Position numbers and translations under genes: made by a program | Assembly (NCBI RefSeq): GCF_002926165.1 | Contig: NZ_MAGP01000131.1 | Coordinates: 1 to 47,806, forward strand | Source of the DNA: Micromonospora chalcea | Lineage (GTDB): Bacteria > Actinomycetota > Actinomycetes > Mycobacteriales > Micromonosporaceae | Direction of reading: 5' to 3' | Length of the DNA stretch: 47,806 bases | Shown here: positions 8,364-16,602 of the stretch, one piece after another | How positions within the stretch are numbered: the first letter of the stretch is position 1 | Layout: the number at the start of each line of letters is the position of its first letter | The notes under the pieces: model-generated | What the model was told of the DNA's origin: nothing | Seen by the model: the letters and a program-made list of their open reading frames with translations, nothing else | Databases searched by the model: none

Positions 8364-8579
8364 TCAGCAGCCGCAGGAGCCGCCGCAGCAACCGCCACCG
8401 CTGGGAATCCCACCAGTCGGGCCGGAACCACCACGCCCGGTGACGGCGACAGCGGAGAGCAGCTTCACCGTGTCGGCGTGACCCCGCGGGCAGGTGGCCG
8501 GCCGGGCGGCCTCGGCCATCGGGCGGTTGACCTCGAAGGTGTCGCCGCAGGCGCGGCAACGGAACTCGTACCGGGGCAT
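8364..8579 (-). CDS. FmdB-family zinc ribbon protein
   Basis: A 71-aa small protein. The N-terminus MPRYEFRCRACGDTFEV with a second knuckle ATCPRGHAD is the FmdB zinc ribbon, in which CxxC and a CPxGH pair probably bind zinc. The tail is glycine/cysteine-rich (GGCCGGSCGC), a common ending in this family. The start ATG 8579 sits 6 nt after TACGCT (8586-8591), so the mRNA is probably leaderless. Upstream start codons in the same frame lie inside the divergent transglycosylase gene and are unlikely. The function of FmdB proteins is not settled; they are named from a regulatory protein linked to amidase and formamidase genes. Confidence 0.85.
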   Translation of the reverse strand: MPRYEFRCRACGDTFEVNRPMAEAARPATCPRGHADTVKLLSAVAVTGRGGSGPTGGIPSGGGCCGGSCGC

Positions 8580-8585
8580 GACATC

Positions 8586-8591
8586 AGCGTA
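8586..8591 (-). promoter_or_regulatory. -10 box, leaderless promoter of the FmdB gene
   Basis: TACGCT on the minus strand ends 6 nt before ATG 8579, placing the expected transcription start on the start codon. Confidence 0.55.
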
Positions 8592-8599
8592 CGGCGGAC

Positions 8600-8628
8600 C
8601 TGACGCCGTCACACGGATGGGTGATACT
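8600..8628 (+). promoter_or_regulatory. sigma-70-like promoter of the transglycosylase gene
   Basis: CTGACG (8600-8605) and GATACT (8623-8628) are separated by 17 bp. The predicted +1 falls on GTG 8635, implying a leaderless mRNA. It overlaps the divergent promoter of the FmdB gene. Confidence 0.55.
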
Positions 8629-8634
8629 CGAGGG

Positions 8635-9903
8635 GTGGTGGACGGCGAACGGCGAGCGACGGCCCGGCCCCTGCGACCCGCCGTGCCGCCCGACGGCGAC
8701 GCCCGGCCCGTCCCGCGTCCCCGCCGCGAGCGCGACCCCATTCCCCCGAAGCCGCCCGCCGGCCCGGCCCGCGACCCGGACGCCACGGCTGGCGAGCCGA
8801 GCACGGACCCGGACCCGGGCGCGAAGCCGCAGCCCGAGCCGGACGCGAAGCCGGGGCGCACGCCCGACGCCGGAGCCGACACGGACACGAAGGCTGACGC
8901 GGGCGCCCCGTCCGGCGAGAAGCCGGAGGCGAAGGCCGAGGCGGCGGACGACGCGCAGCCGGCCGGCGGGCGACGTCGGCGCGTGCCGTTCGCGCACGCC
9001 GTCCGCACCCGCCCGCGGCAGCTCGCCGTCGGCGCGGCCAGCGCCACCCGCGCCTGGTCCCGCCGCCCCGCCGGGCGGACCACGCTGCCGGCGCTGTTCC
9101 TGCTCGCCCTGGTCGGCGCCGCCACCACGGCCGGCGCGGTGATCGTGCCGGCCGCCGTCGGCAGGCCGGCGTCGGTCGACGAGGCCCTGCCGGAGCCGAC
9201 CGTGGCGCGGACCGCCGCGCCCGCCGCGACGCCCCTGTTCCCGGACCCGTCCGGGCTGTCCGGCACCGCCGCGCCGACCGGAACGCCGCTGCCCGGCGGC
9301 GTGACTGTCGCACCACCCACCGGTCGTCCCGCCGACGCCCTCGCCGACTGGGCGAGGCGGGTCAGCGCGGTCACCGCCATCCCGGTGGTGGCGCTCCAGG
9401 CGTACGCCTACGCCGAGCTGGTGCTCGCCCAGACCAACCGTGCCTGCCAGCTGAGCTGGACCACGCTCGCCGCCATCGGGCACGTCGAGTCCGGGCACGG
9501 CTCGGCCAACGGCGCCACGCTCGGGCCCGACGGCCGGGCCCTGCCGGAGATCAAGGGGCAGCCGCTCGACGGGCAGGGCGGCCGGTCCCGGATCCTCGAC
9601 ACCGACCAGGGGCAGCTCGACGGCGACCGCGTCTACGACCGGGCGCTCGGGCCGATGCAGTTCATCCCGACCACCTGGCAGGAGATCGGCGCCGACGCGG
9701 ACAACGACGGCGTGAAGAACCCCCACGACATCGACGACGCGGCGCTGGCCGCCGGCCAGTATCTGTGCAAGGGCGGCCGGAACATGACCATCCCGGGTGA
9801 CTGGTGGGGGGCCATCCTCTCGTACAACGATGTGCGCCGGTACGCCCAGGCGGTCTTCGACAAGGCCGACGAGTACGGCAGGCTCAGCCGCAACGTGAGG
9901 TGA
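8635..9903 (+). CDS. membrane-anchored lytic murein transglycosylase
   Basis: A protein of about 422 aa that should cleave peptidoglycan glycan strands outside the cell. Residues of about 1-125 are a charged, disordered cytoplasmic region rich in Pro/Asp/Lys. A single membrane span follows (TTLPALFLLALVGAATTAGAVIVPAAV). A Pro/Thr linker leads to an MltB-like domain with the catalytic glutamate in AAIGHVESGHGS and the family pattern LGPMQFIPTTWQEIGADADNDG and AGQYLCKGG. Start choice: a promoter with 17-bp spacing predicts +1 at GTG 8635; ATG 8617 and GTG 8638 are in-frame alternatives. It is transcribed divergently from the FmdB gene. Confidence 0.88.
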   Translation: MVDGERRATARPLRPAVPPDGDARPVPRPRRERDPIPPKPPAGPARDPDATAGEPSTDPDPGAKPQPEPDAKPGRTPDAGADTDTKADAGAPSGEKPEAKAEAADDAQPAGGRRRRVPFAHAVRTRPRQLAVGAASATRAWSRRPAGRTTLPALFLLALVGAATTAGAVIVPAAVGRPASVDEALPEPTVARTAAPAATPLFPDPSGLSGTAAPTGTPLPGGVTVAPPTGRPADALADWARRVSAVTAIPVVALQAYAYAELVLAQTNRACQLSWTTLAAIGHVESGHGSANGATLGPDGRALPEIKGQPLDGQGGRSRILDTDQGQLDGDRVYDRALGPMQFIPTTWQEIGADADNDGVKNPHDIDDAALAAGQYLCKGGRNMTIPGDWWGAILSYNDVRRYAQAVFDKADEYGRLSRNVR

Positions 9904-9970
9904 CCGCTCGCGTACATTCGCGGACTGAACCCTTCCCCCCGGCAGCGGTTGACGGCAAGCTAGACGGGTG

Positions 9971-10987
9971 ATGGTGCGCGAGTGGAACCCTCGGACCGCC
10001 TCGTCCGCCGAGATCGCGTCCCTGCTGGACACGCTGAACGCGGTCCTGGCGGCCGACCTGCCGCAGGACCCGCCCTGGCAGGAGAGCTCCATGCGGGAGT
10101 ACCTGTCCGAGGTGATGCCCGGCGAGCGGCGGATCTCCTGGGTGGCGCAGGAGGACGACGCTCCGGACGGCACGCCCGGAGCGATCGTCGGGCATGTGCA
10201 CGTGCTGCTGCTGGGTGGCATCGGCGTACTGGAGGTGCTGGTGCATCCGGCGGTCCGGCGCACCGGGCTCGGCCGTGAGCTGGTCCGGGTGGCCGCCCGC
10301 CGGGTCTGGGACGAGGGCTTCCAGTCGATCGGCGTGGAGGTGGTCGGCGACACCCCGGCCGTGGCGTTCTACGAGTCGCTGGGCTTCACCCGCGACTATG
10401 TGGAGACCCGCAGCGTGCTCGACCTGCGTACGGTGGACTGGCCGGCGCTGACCGAGATGGCCGCCGAGGTGGGCGCGGGCTATCACGTGGAGTTCTGGCC
10501 CGGCGGGCCGCCGGACGAGCTGCTCGAGGCGTACGCGCGGGCCAAGGCCGAGGTGCGCGACTCCGACGACGTGGAACTGCGGCCCAGCTCCTACGACCCG
10601 GACCGGCTGCGGGACAGTCTCGCCACGTTGCACCGGCGCGGCATGAAGCCGTACATCGTGCTGGCGTTGCACGAGCGGACCGGGGACGTGGCCGGGTTGA
10701 CCGAGGTGGTGGTGCCGGCGCAGCACCCGACCCGGGCCGACCAGTACGACACGATCGTCGTCCACGACCACCGTGGTTACGGCATCGACCGGGCCATCAA
10801 GGCGCGGATGCTGCTGGAGCTGCGCTCGGCCGAGCCCCAGCTGGTCGAGGTGCAGACCTGGAACGCGCAGGACAACGAGTCGATGCTGAAGGTCAACGCC
10901 GAGCTGGGTTACCGCCCCGACCGCGACTGGTGCGAGTACGGGGTGGACGTCGCCGAACTGGTGCACCGGCTGGACAGTCACCGCTGA
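9971..10987 (+). CDS. tandem GNAT acetyltransferase
   Basis: A 338-aa cytoplasmic protein with two GCN5-related N-acetyltransferase folds. The first (residues of about 1-145) has the acetyl-CoA binding stretch VHPAVRRTGLGRELVRVAARR and the end motif AVAFYESLGFTRD. The second (about 170-335) retains VVHDHRGYGIDRAIKARML and NESMLKVNAELGYRPDRDW. This layout resembles MshD and other actinomycete double-GNAT proteins. The substrate is unknown, and mycothiol synthase is not claimed. The start is uncertain: GTG 9968 directly precedes ATG 9971, and neither has a good ribosome binding site. It follows the transglycosylase gene after 67 bp. Confidence 0.85.
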   Translation: MVREWNPRTASSAEIASLLDTLNAVLAADLPQDPPWQESSMREYLSEVMPGERRISWVAQEDDAPDGTPGAIVGHVHVLLLGGIGVLEVLVHPAVRRTGLGRELVRVAARRVWDEGFQSIGVEVVGDTPAVAFYESLGFTRDYVETRSVLDLRTVDWPALTEMAAEVGAGYHVEFWPGGPPDELLEAYARAKAEVRDSDDVELRPSSYDPDRLRDSLATLHRRGMKPYIVLALHERTGDVAGLTEVVVPAQHPTRADQYDTIVVHDHRGYGIDRAIKARMLLELRSAEPQLVEVQTWNAQDNESMLKVNAELGYRPDRDWCEYGVDVAELVHRLDSHR

Positions 10988-10989
10988 CC

Positions 10990-11011
10990 GTTCACCGGAC
11001 GGCCACCGAAG
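10990..11011 (+). promoter_or_regulatory. possible PHO box upstream of the nuclease gene
   Basis: GTTCACCGGAC is followed directly by GGCCACCGAAG. The first matches the GTTCACC half-site of actinomycete PhoP boxes, and the second is an imperfect copy (5 of 7) at the 11-bp period. It lies about 70-90 bp before the secreted nuclease start. The resemblance is partial. Confidence 0.25.
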
Positions 11012-11078
11012 GGCTGGACGGTGGACCCACGAGACCCTTAACGTTCGTTAGTTCCTGTCCACCCACCGTGGAGGCCCC

Positions 11079-14000
11079 ATGCGCCCGCGCCGCACCCTCG
11101 CCGCGCTCGCGACCACCGCCGCCGTCACCCTCACGGCGATCGCTGTCGCACCCCCCGCGGCCAGCGCCGCGCCCACCGACCTGCTCATTTCCGAGTACGT
11201 CGAGGGGTCGTCCAACAACAAGGCCGTCGAGCTGTACAACGGCACCGGCGCCCCGATCGACCTGGCTGCCGCGGGCTACCAGCTCCAGCTCTACTTCAAC
11301 GGCGCCAGCACGTCGACGAACATCGCGCTGACCGGCACCGTCGCCGCCGGGGACGTGTTCGTCTTCGCCGCCGCGTCGGCCGCGCCCGCGATCCTCGCCC
11401 AGGCCGACCAGACGTACGGCGGGTCGCTGTTCAACGGCGACGACGCGATCGTGCTGCGCAAGGGTGACACGGTGGTCGACTCCCTCGGCCAGATCGGCGT
11501 CGACCCGGGCAGCGAGTGGGGCAGCGGGCTCACCAGCACCGCCGACAACACGTTGCGCCGGCTGCCCTCGGTGACCGCCGGCGACACCGACCCGGCGGAC
11601 CCGTTCGACCCGGCCGCGCAGTGGGCCGGCTTCGCCACCGACACGTTCGACGGGCTGGGCAGCCACACCATCGGCGGAGGCGGCCCGGTCGACCAGCCGC
11701 CGACGCTGGCCTGCGGCGGCGCGCTGACGCTGTCGGCGGGCGCCACCGCGACCCGCGAGGTGACCGCGACCGACGCCGACGACACGATCACCGACCTCGC
11801 GGTCACCGCCGTCGTGCCGGCTCCGGCGAGCGGCTCGATCAGCCGTACCGCGTTCACCCCGGCGGCCGGGGACGGTGGCACGGCCACCGCCACGCTGACC
11901 GCCACCGGCCTGCCGGCCGGCAGCTACGCGGTCACGGTGACCGCCACCGACGAGGACGGCGACACCGCCACCTGCACGCTCTCCGTGCAGGCCACCAGCG
12001 TGCTGTCGATCGGCGAGGTGCAGGGCCGCACCGGCGACGACGAGGACGGCCGCGCCGACCGGTCGCCGCTTGCCCCGGCCAGCGGCAACGGCACCAGCTC
12101 CCAGTTGTACGACGTGCGCGGCGTCATCACCGGCATGTCGCTGACCCGCAGCTCGGCCGGGGCCGACCAGTGGGGCTTCTACCTGCAGAGCCGGCTCGGC
12201 ACCGAGGACGGCGACCCGCTCACGTCCGACGGGCTGTTCGTCTTCATGGGCTCGTTCACCACGCTGATCGGCGGGTACGCCCCCACCGTCGGCGACGAGG
12301 TAGTGCTGCGCGGCCGGGTCTCCGAGTACTTCAACCAGACCCAGCTCTCCGGCGCCTCGCTGGTCCGCAAGCTCGACTCCGGCCTCGACGTGGACACCGC
12401 GGTCCGGGTCGACGACGCGGTCCCGCCGGCCGAGGCGGCCGCCGCCGACCTGTTCTGGGAGCGGCACGAGGGCGAGCGGATGCGGGTACGCGCCGGCAGC
12501 GGCGTATCCGCGCCCCGGCACATCTACTCCTCCACCGCCGACTCCGAGATCTACGTGCTGGACCGGGAGGACCTGGTCATGAAGCGGTCCGACCCGTACG
12601 CCCGCCGGGTGTTCCGGGACGCGCACCCGCTCGACGACATCCCCGGCACGCTCTTCGACAACGGCAACAACCAGCGCATCCTGCTGGGAGCGGGCGGCGT
12701 GAAGGCGGCCGCCGGTGACTCCCGCGCGCTGCTGCCCGAGGCGCGCACGTTCGACACGCTGACCGAGGACGCCTACGGCTCCGTGTCGTACGCGTTCAGC
12801 AAGTACAGCGTGCAGCCCGAGCAGCTCACCCTGACCGGTGGCGCGGACCCGGCCGCGAACCACCCGCCGCAGCCGGCCGACCGCGGCAGCGAGGTCGCGA
12901 TCGCCACCTACAACGTGGAGAACCTGTACGACTACCGGGACGACCCGTTCGACGGCTGCGACTTCGCCGGCAACACCGGATGTACGGGGGTCAGCCCGCC
13001 GTTCGACTACGTGCCGGCGAGCCAGGAGGCGTACGCCGCCAAGCTGGCCGCGCAGGCCCGGCAGATCGTCAACTCGCTGCACAGCCCGGACCTGATCCTG
13101 GTGCAGGAGGCCGAGGACCAGGACATCTGCTCGGTGGTCGACGGCGCCCTGGCGTGCGGTGACACGAACAACGCCGACGGCGCGCCGGACACCGTGCAGG
13201 AGCTGGCGCTGGCCATCGCGGCCAACGGCGGCCCCGCCTACGCCGCCGCGTACGACCGCACCGGCGCGGACGCCCGCGGCATCGCCTCGGCGTTCCTCTA
13301 CCGCACCGACCGGCTCACGCTGGCCGAGGCGACCGCCGCGGACCCGCTGCTGGGCTCCGCGCCGACCGTCCAGTACCGCTCGGCGGCGCTCGCGTCCAAC
13401 ACGGACGTGCAGAACCCGAAGGCGTTCAACGCGGTGCTGCCCGCCGACGTGGACCGGTCGACCGGCGTGGACGGCAGCAACGTCTACACCCGCGCGGCCC
13501 AGCTGGCCCGGTTCACCGTCAAGGCCGCGCCCGGCTCGACCGAGCGGTTCACGCTCTGGGCGGTCGCCAACCACTTCTCGTCCGGGCCGGACAGCCGGGT
13601 CGGGCAGCGCCGCGAGCAGGCCGCGTACGGCGCCGCGATCGTCGCGGCGGTCGAGGCGAGCGACCCGAACGCCCGCGTGGTCTACGGCGGCGACCTGAAC
13701 GTGTTCCCCCGCCCGGACGACCCGATCGCCACCGCACAGAACCCGACCCCGTCGGACCAGCTCGCCCCGCTGTACGAGGCCGGGCTGCACAACCTCTGGG
13801 ACGACCTGGTGGCGGACGCGCCCGCGTCGGCGTACTCGTACACCTTCAGCGGCCAGGCGCAGACGCTGGACAACCTGTTCGTGAACGACCCGATGCACGA
13901 CGACCTGGTGCAGGTACGGACGGCGCACATCAACGCCGACTATCCGACCGACGCGCCGGAGCTGGGTGACCGGGGCGCCAGCGACCACGACCCGCAGGTG

Positions 14001-14351
14001 GCCCGGTTCCGGTCGCGCGCCTCGCTGCGGGTGGCCGACACCTCGGTGGCAGAGGGCGACAAGGGCACCCGCGCGATGACGTTCACCGTCACCGTGTCCC
14101 GCCCGCTCTCCGAGCCGGCGTTGATCTGCGCGACCACCTACGGCACGACCGCCCAGGCTGGGTCGGACTACGACCCGTACGTGGGTTGCAAACTGCTCCC
14201 CGCGGGCCAGACCTCGCTGGCGTTCCCGGTCACCGTGCGCGGCGACCGCAAGCGCGAGGCGGACGAGAAGCTCACGCTGTACGTGGCGGGTGTGCCGGGC
14301 CTGCGGCTGGCCGACCCGTCCGGCGTCGGGACGATCCTGAACGACGACTGA
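11079..14351 (+). CDS. secreted ExeM/NucH-type nuclease
   Basis: A 1090-aa secreted protein. Residues 1-30 are a signal peptide (MRPRRTLAALATT, cleavage near ASA-AP). Residues of about 31-190 are a lamin-tail domain (DLLISEYVEGSSNNKAVELYNGTGAPIDL). Immunoglobulin-like and OB-like regions follow (about 205-590). Residues of about 605-970 are an endonuclease/exonuclease/phosphatase domain with VAIATYNVENLYDY, LILVQEAEDQD, GGDLNVFPRPDDP and a terminal GASDHDPQVARF, the expected catalytic elements of ExeM/NucH nucleases. Residues of about 975-1090 are a Calx-beta-like domain (VADTSVAEGDKGTRAMTFTV). ATG 11079 has GGAGG 6 nt upstream. It should degrade extracellular DNA, probably for phosphate or nucleotide scavenging. 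No LPXTG anchor is seen. Confidence 0.92.
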   Translation: MRPRRTLAALATTAAVTLTAIAVAPPAASAAPTDLLISEYVEGSSNNKAVELYNGTGAPIDLAAAGYQLQLYFNGASTSTNIALTGTVAAGDVFVFAAASAAPAILAQADQTYGGSLFNGDDAIVLRKGDTVVDSLGQIGVDPGSEWGSGLTSTADNTLRRLPSVTAGDTDPADPFDPAAQWAGFATDTFDGLGSHTIGGGGPVDQPPTLACGGALTLSAGATATREVTATDADDTITDLAVTAVVPAPASGSISRTAFTPAAGDGGTATATLTATGLPAGSYAVTVTATDEDGDTATCTLSVQATSVLSIGEVQGRTGDDEDGRADRSPLAPASGNGTSSQLYDVRGVITGMSLTRSSAGADQWGFYLQSRLGTEDGDPLTSDGLFVFMGSFTTLIGGYAPTVGDEVVLRGRVSEYFNQTQLSGASLVRKLDSGLDVDTAVRVDDAVPPAEAAAADLFWERHEGERMRVRAGSGVSAPRHIYSSTADSEIYVLDREDLVMKRSDPYARRVFRDAHPLDDIPGTLFDNGNNQRILLGAGGVKAAAGDSRALLPEARTFDTLTEDAYGSVSYAFSKYSVQPEQLTLTGGADPAANHPPQPADRGSEVAIATYNVENLYDYRDDPFDGCDFAGNTGCTGVSPPFDYVPASQEAYAAKLAAQARQIVNSLHSPDLILVQEAEDQDICSVVDGALACGDTNNADGAPDTVQELALAIAANGGPAYAAAYDRTGADARGIASAFLYRTDRLTLAEATAADPLLGSAPTVQYRSAALASNTDVQNPKAFNAVLPADVDRSTGVDGSNVYTRAAQLARFTVKAAPGSTERFTLWAVANHFSSGPDSRVGQRREQAAYGAAIVAAVEASDPNARVVYGGDLNVFPRPDDPIATAQNPTPSDQLAPLYEAGLHNLWDDLVADAPASAYSYTFSGQAQTLDNLFVNDPMHDDLVQVRTAHINADYPTDAPELGDRGASDHDPQVARFRSRASLRVADTSVAEGDKGTRAMTFTVTVSRPLSEPALICATTYGTTAQAGSDYDPYVGCKLLPAGQTSLAFPVTVRGDRKREADEKLTLYVAGVPGLRLADPSGVGTILNDD

Positions 14352-14383
14352 CAGGTGTTCCGGGCGGCGGCCCGTCGATTCGC

Positions 14384-15136
14384 TCATGGGCGGATCGGCG
14401 GGCCGCCGCGGTATCCGCACCGCTGCGGATCGGGCGGGGGCGGCACGTTCCGGTACTTGGCCACCCGCACCTCCCACTGGCTGCGGCGGCGCAGCGCGTC
14501 CCGGACCGCCCGGTCGCGGTAGAAGGTCTCCGGCGGGCGGGCCAGCCCGTACCGGTCGGCCCACCACTCTCCCGGCTCCGGGTCGGTGACGACGTCGAGG
14601 TGGGACGGGTACCGCCGCTCCGCGCCGTCACGCAGGTCGGCCCGGTCACGCATCGGCTTGAGCACCGTGCCGGCCTCGTCGACGACCACGAGCCGGAAGC
14701 CGGCCGTGCCCACGATGCGCGACAGCATGGCCAGGCTCGGCGTCAGGCTGCCCGCCTCGATCCGCCCGACCGTGCTCGGATGCACCCGGGCGAACCGGGC
14801 CAGCTCACGCTGGCTGGCGTCGGCCCGGCGACGCACCGCCCGGATGATCCCCGACGCCGGGAACGGGACGTCGAACGGCTCGGTGAGCAGCGCCGGCCTG
14901 CCGCCCTCCGCAAGCCCGCCCTCCACCGCCGGCCCGCCGTCAGCCGCTGTCACGGGGGTCGCTGGGGTCGCTGCCGGTACTGCGGTCGCCCAACTCCCGG
15001 GAGTCGCTGAGGGCACGGCCGTCGCGCAGGTCACGTAGGCAGCGGCCGTCGCGGAGATTGCGCATGGTGCTTCCGGCGCGGCGCAGGCACCTGTGCCGGT
15101 GGCCGCCTCCGGCCCGGTGTCGGCGATGTCTGTCAC
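14384..15136 (-). CDS. XRE-family helix-turn-helix regulator
   Basis: A cytoplasmic DNA-binding protein. The only recognisable domain is the Cro/CI-type helix-turn-helix in GIIRAVRRRADASQRELARFARVHPSTVGRIEAGSL, written here in two parts: GIIRAVRRRADASQ and RELARFARVHPSTVGRIEAG. A C-terminal region of about 90 residues follows (LDVVTDPEPGEWWADRYGLARPPETFYRDRAVRDALRRR), here from LDVVTDPEPGEWWADRY to RDALRRR, of no known family. The N-terminus is unresolved: GTG 15136 gives 250 aa, GTG 14953 gives 189 aa, and an ATG at 15271 is also open. No start has a clear ribosome binding site, and the upstream part is unusually Ala/Cys-rich with DNA repeats, so the short form is quite possible. Confidence 0.65.
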   Translation of the reverse strand: MTDIADTGPEAATGTGACAAPEAPCAISATAAAYVTCATAVPSATPGSWATAVPAATPATPVTAADGGPAVEGGLAEGGRPALLTEPFDVPFPASGIIRAVRRRADASQRELARFARVHPSTVGRIEAGSLTPSLAMLSRIVGTAGFRLVVVDEAGTVLKPMRDRADLRDGAERRYPSHLDVVTDPEPGEWWADRYGLARPPETFYRDRAVRDALRRRSQWEVRVAKYRNVPPPPDPQRCGYRGGPPIRP

Positions 15137-15342
15137 GCCGCCCACGGTCCCGCCTGCCGCATCGGCCCGCAACCCCGCTCCGCACCCCTGTGGAAAACCT
15201 GGAATCCGCCGCCCGACCAGACCTCGCCGTGCGTCAACCGCCCCACTCAAGCACACGGAGCGTGACATCACTGTGCGTTAGCCAGTACTGCCGAAAAGAA
15301 CGCCGCACACTCAAGACAAATAACAACCAATCCGGACACAAC

Positions 15343-15359
15343 GCTCGGAATAGCCGAGC
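15343..15359. repeat. small hairpin
   Basis: GCTCGG and CCGAGC form a 6-bp stem with a 5-nt AATAG loop, 13 bp before the long inverted repeat. Confidence 0.5.
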
Positions 15360-15371
15360 CAAGGAAGAGCA

Positions 15372-15460
15372 CCTCAGTCGACTTTGCTCTGCAGCCTTCG
15401 AAGCACTGCTTACGCTTCGTGACAGTTGCGCCCGTGGCTGCAGAGCAAAGTCGGCTGAGG
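15372..15460. repeat. long imperfect inverted repeat, 25-bp arms
   Basis: The arm at 15372-15396 pairs with 15436-15460 over 25 positions with one mismatch, which is a G-U pair in plus-strand RNA. The core is GACTTTGCTCTGCAGCC. The 39-nt loop contains a second hairpin (CGAAGC with GCTTCG). It lies about 145 bp after the hemB stop, so it may end the hem operon. Its length and AT-richer context also fit a mobile palindromic element or a structured RNA. Confidence 0.7.
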
Positions 15461-15605
15461 GGCATTACGCCTGCCACCCTGAAAACTACTGTGAGCTACC
15501 GCGTCTGGCTGTGGACAACTTGAGGCAACGCACCGCCCGCGGATCTCACCGACGCGCGCCGGCGCGAGCCCGCCCCGGGTCCGACGCCGGGCGGCCGGGC
15601 GAGGG

Positions 15606-16589
15606 TCAGTAGCGCTCGCGCAGCAGCTGGGCCGCCTCGACCGCCCAGTAGGTGAGGATGATCTGCGCGCCGGCCCGGCGGATCGAGGTGAGCGTCTCCA
15701 GCATCACCCGCTCCCGGTCGATCCAGCCGTTCGCGGCGGCCGCCTCGACCATCGCGTACTCGCCGGAGACCTGGTAGGCGGCGACCGGGACGTCCACCGC
15801 GGCCCGGACCGCCGACACCACGTCGAGGTAGGGCAGCGCGGGCTTCACCATCACCATGTCGGCGCCCTCGGCCACGTCCAGCTCGACCTCGCGCAGCGAC
15901 TCGCGCAGGTTCGCCGGGTCCTGCTGGTAGGTTCGCCGGTCGCCCTCCAGCGCCGACTCCACCGCGTCGCGGAACGGGCCGTAGAAGGCGGAGGCGTACT
16001 TCACCGCGTACGCGAGCACCGAGACGTCCTGGTGCCCGGCGGCGTCGAGCGCCTTGCGGACCACGCCGACCTGGCCGTCCATCATTCCGGACGGGCCGAC
16101 CACGTGGACCCCGGCGGCGGCCTGGGCCACCGCCATGTCGGCGTACGCGGCGAGCGTGGCGTCGTTGTCGACCCCGCCGTCCGGGGTGAGCAGGCCGCAG
16201 TGCCCGTGCGAGGTGAACTCGTCCAGGCAGAGGTCGCTCATCACCACAGTCGCGTCACCGACCTCGGCGACCACGTCCCGGATCGCCACGTTCAGGATGC
16301 CCGCCGGGTCGACACCGCCGGAGCCGGTCTCGTCGCGCGTCGCCGGCACCCCGAACAGCATGATCCCGCCGACCCCGGCCTGGACCGCTTCGACGGCGGC
16401 CTTGCGCAGCGAGTCCCGGGAGTGCTGGAGCACTCCCGGGAGCGACGCGATCGCCCTCGGCTCGGTCAGCCCCTCCTTGACGAACATCGGCACGACCAGC
16501 TCGGCCGGGTCGACGCGGGTCTCGGAGACCAGCCGCCGCACGGCCGCGTTGCGGCGCAGCCGGCGGGGCCGGATCTCGGGGTACGGCAT
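15606..16589 (-). CDS. hemB: porphobilinogen synthase (5-aminolevulinate dehydratase)
   Basis: A 327-aa cytoplasmic enzyme that condenses two 5-aminolevulinate molecules into porphobilinogen. The Schiff-base lysines are visible at K197 (YAVKYASAFYGPF) and K249 (VMVKPALPYLD). The metal region reads DLCLDEFTSHGHCG: the second cysteine of the zinc-type DVCLC motif is Asp here, which suggests the magnesium/potassium-dependent type. Length is normal. ATG 16589 has AGGAGG 6-8 nt upstream. It is the last gene of rex-hemACDB, 13 bp after hemD. Confidence 0.97.
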   Translation of the reverse strand: MPYPEIRPRRLRRNAAVRRLVSETRVDPAELVVPMFVKEGLTEPRAIASLPGVLQHSRDSLRKAAVEAVQAGVGGIMLFGVPATRDETGSGGVDPAGILNVAIRDVVAEVGDATVVMSDLCLDEFTSHGHCGLLTPDGGVDNDATLAAYADMAVAQAAAGVHVVGPSGMMDGQVGVVRKALDAAGHQDVSVLAYAVKYASAFYGPFRDAVESALEGDRRTYQQDPANLRESLREVELDVAEGADMVMVKPALPYLDVVSAVRAAVDVPVAAYQVSGEYAMVEAAAANGWIDRERVMLETLTSIRRAGAQIILTYWAVEAAQLLRERY

Positions 16590-16602
16590 GAGGAGCCTCC
16601 TG

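Larger units (their letters stand above)
15137..15605. other. AT-richer intergenic region between hemB and the XRE gene
   Basis: No convincing gene is seen. The stretch of about 15270-15520 is visibly lower in GC than its surroundings. It carries a small hairpin, a long hairpin and one consensus DnaA box (TGTGGACAA at 15510-15518). Confidence 0.5.

Noticed and set aside
5482..8481. A 999-codon open frame on the strand opposite the cyclase/NB-ARC gene
   Set aside because: High GC produces long antisense open frames. Its product is Arg/Pro/Gln-rich with no domain, while the minus-strand protein has clear motifs and a ribosome binding site.
15510..15518. Perfect DnaA box TGTGGACAA as a sign of a replication origin
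   Set aside because: There is only one box, no cluster, and no dnaA, dnaN or gyrase genes nearby. It is probably a chance or titration site.
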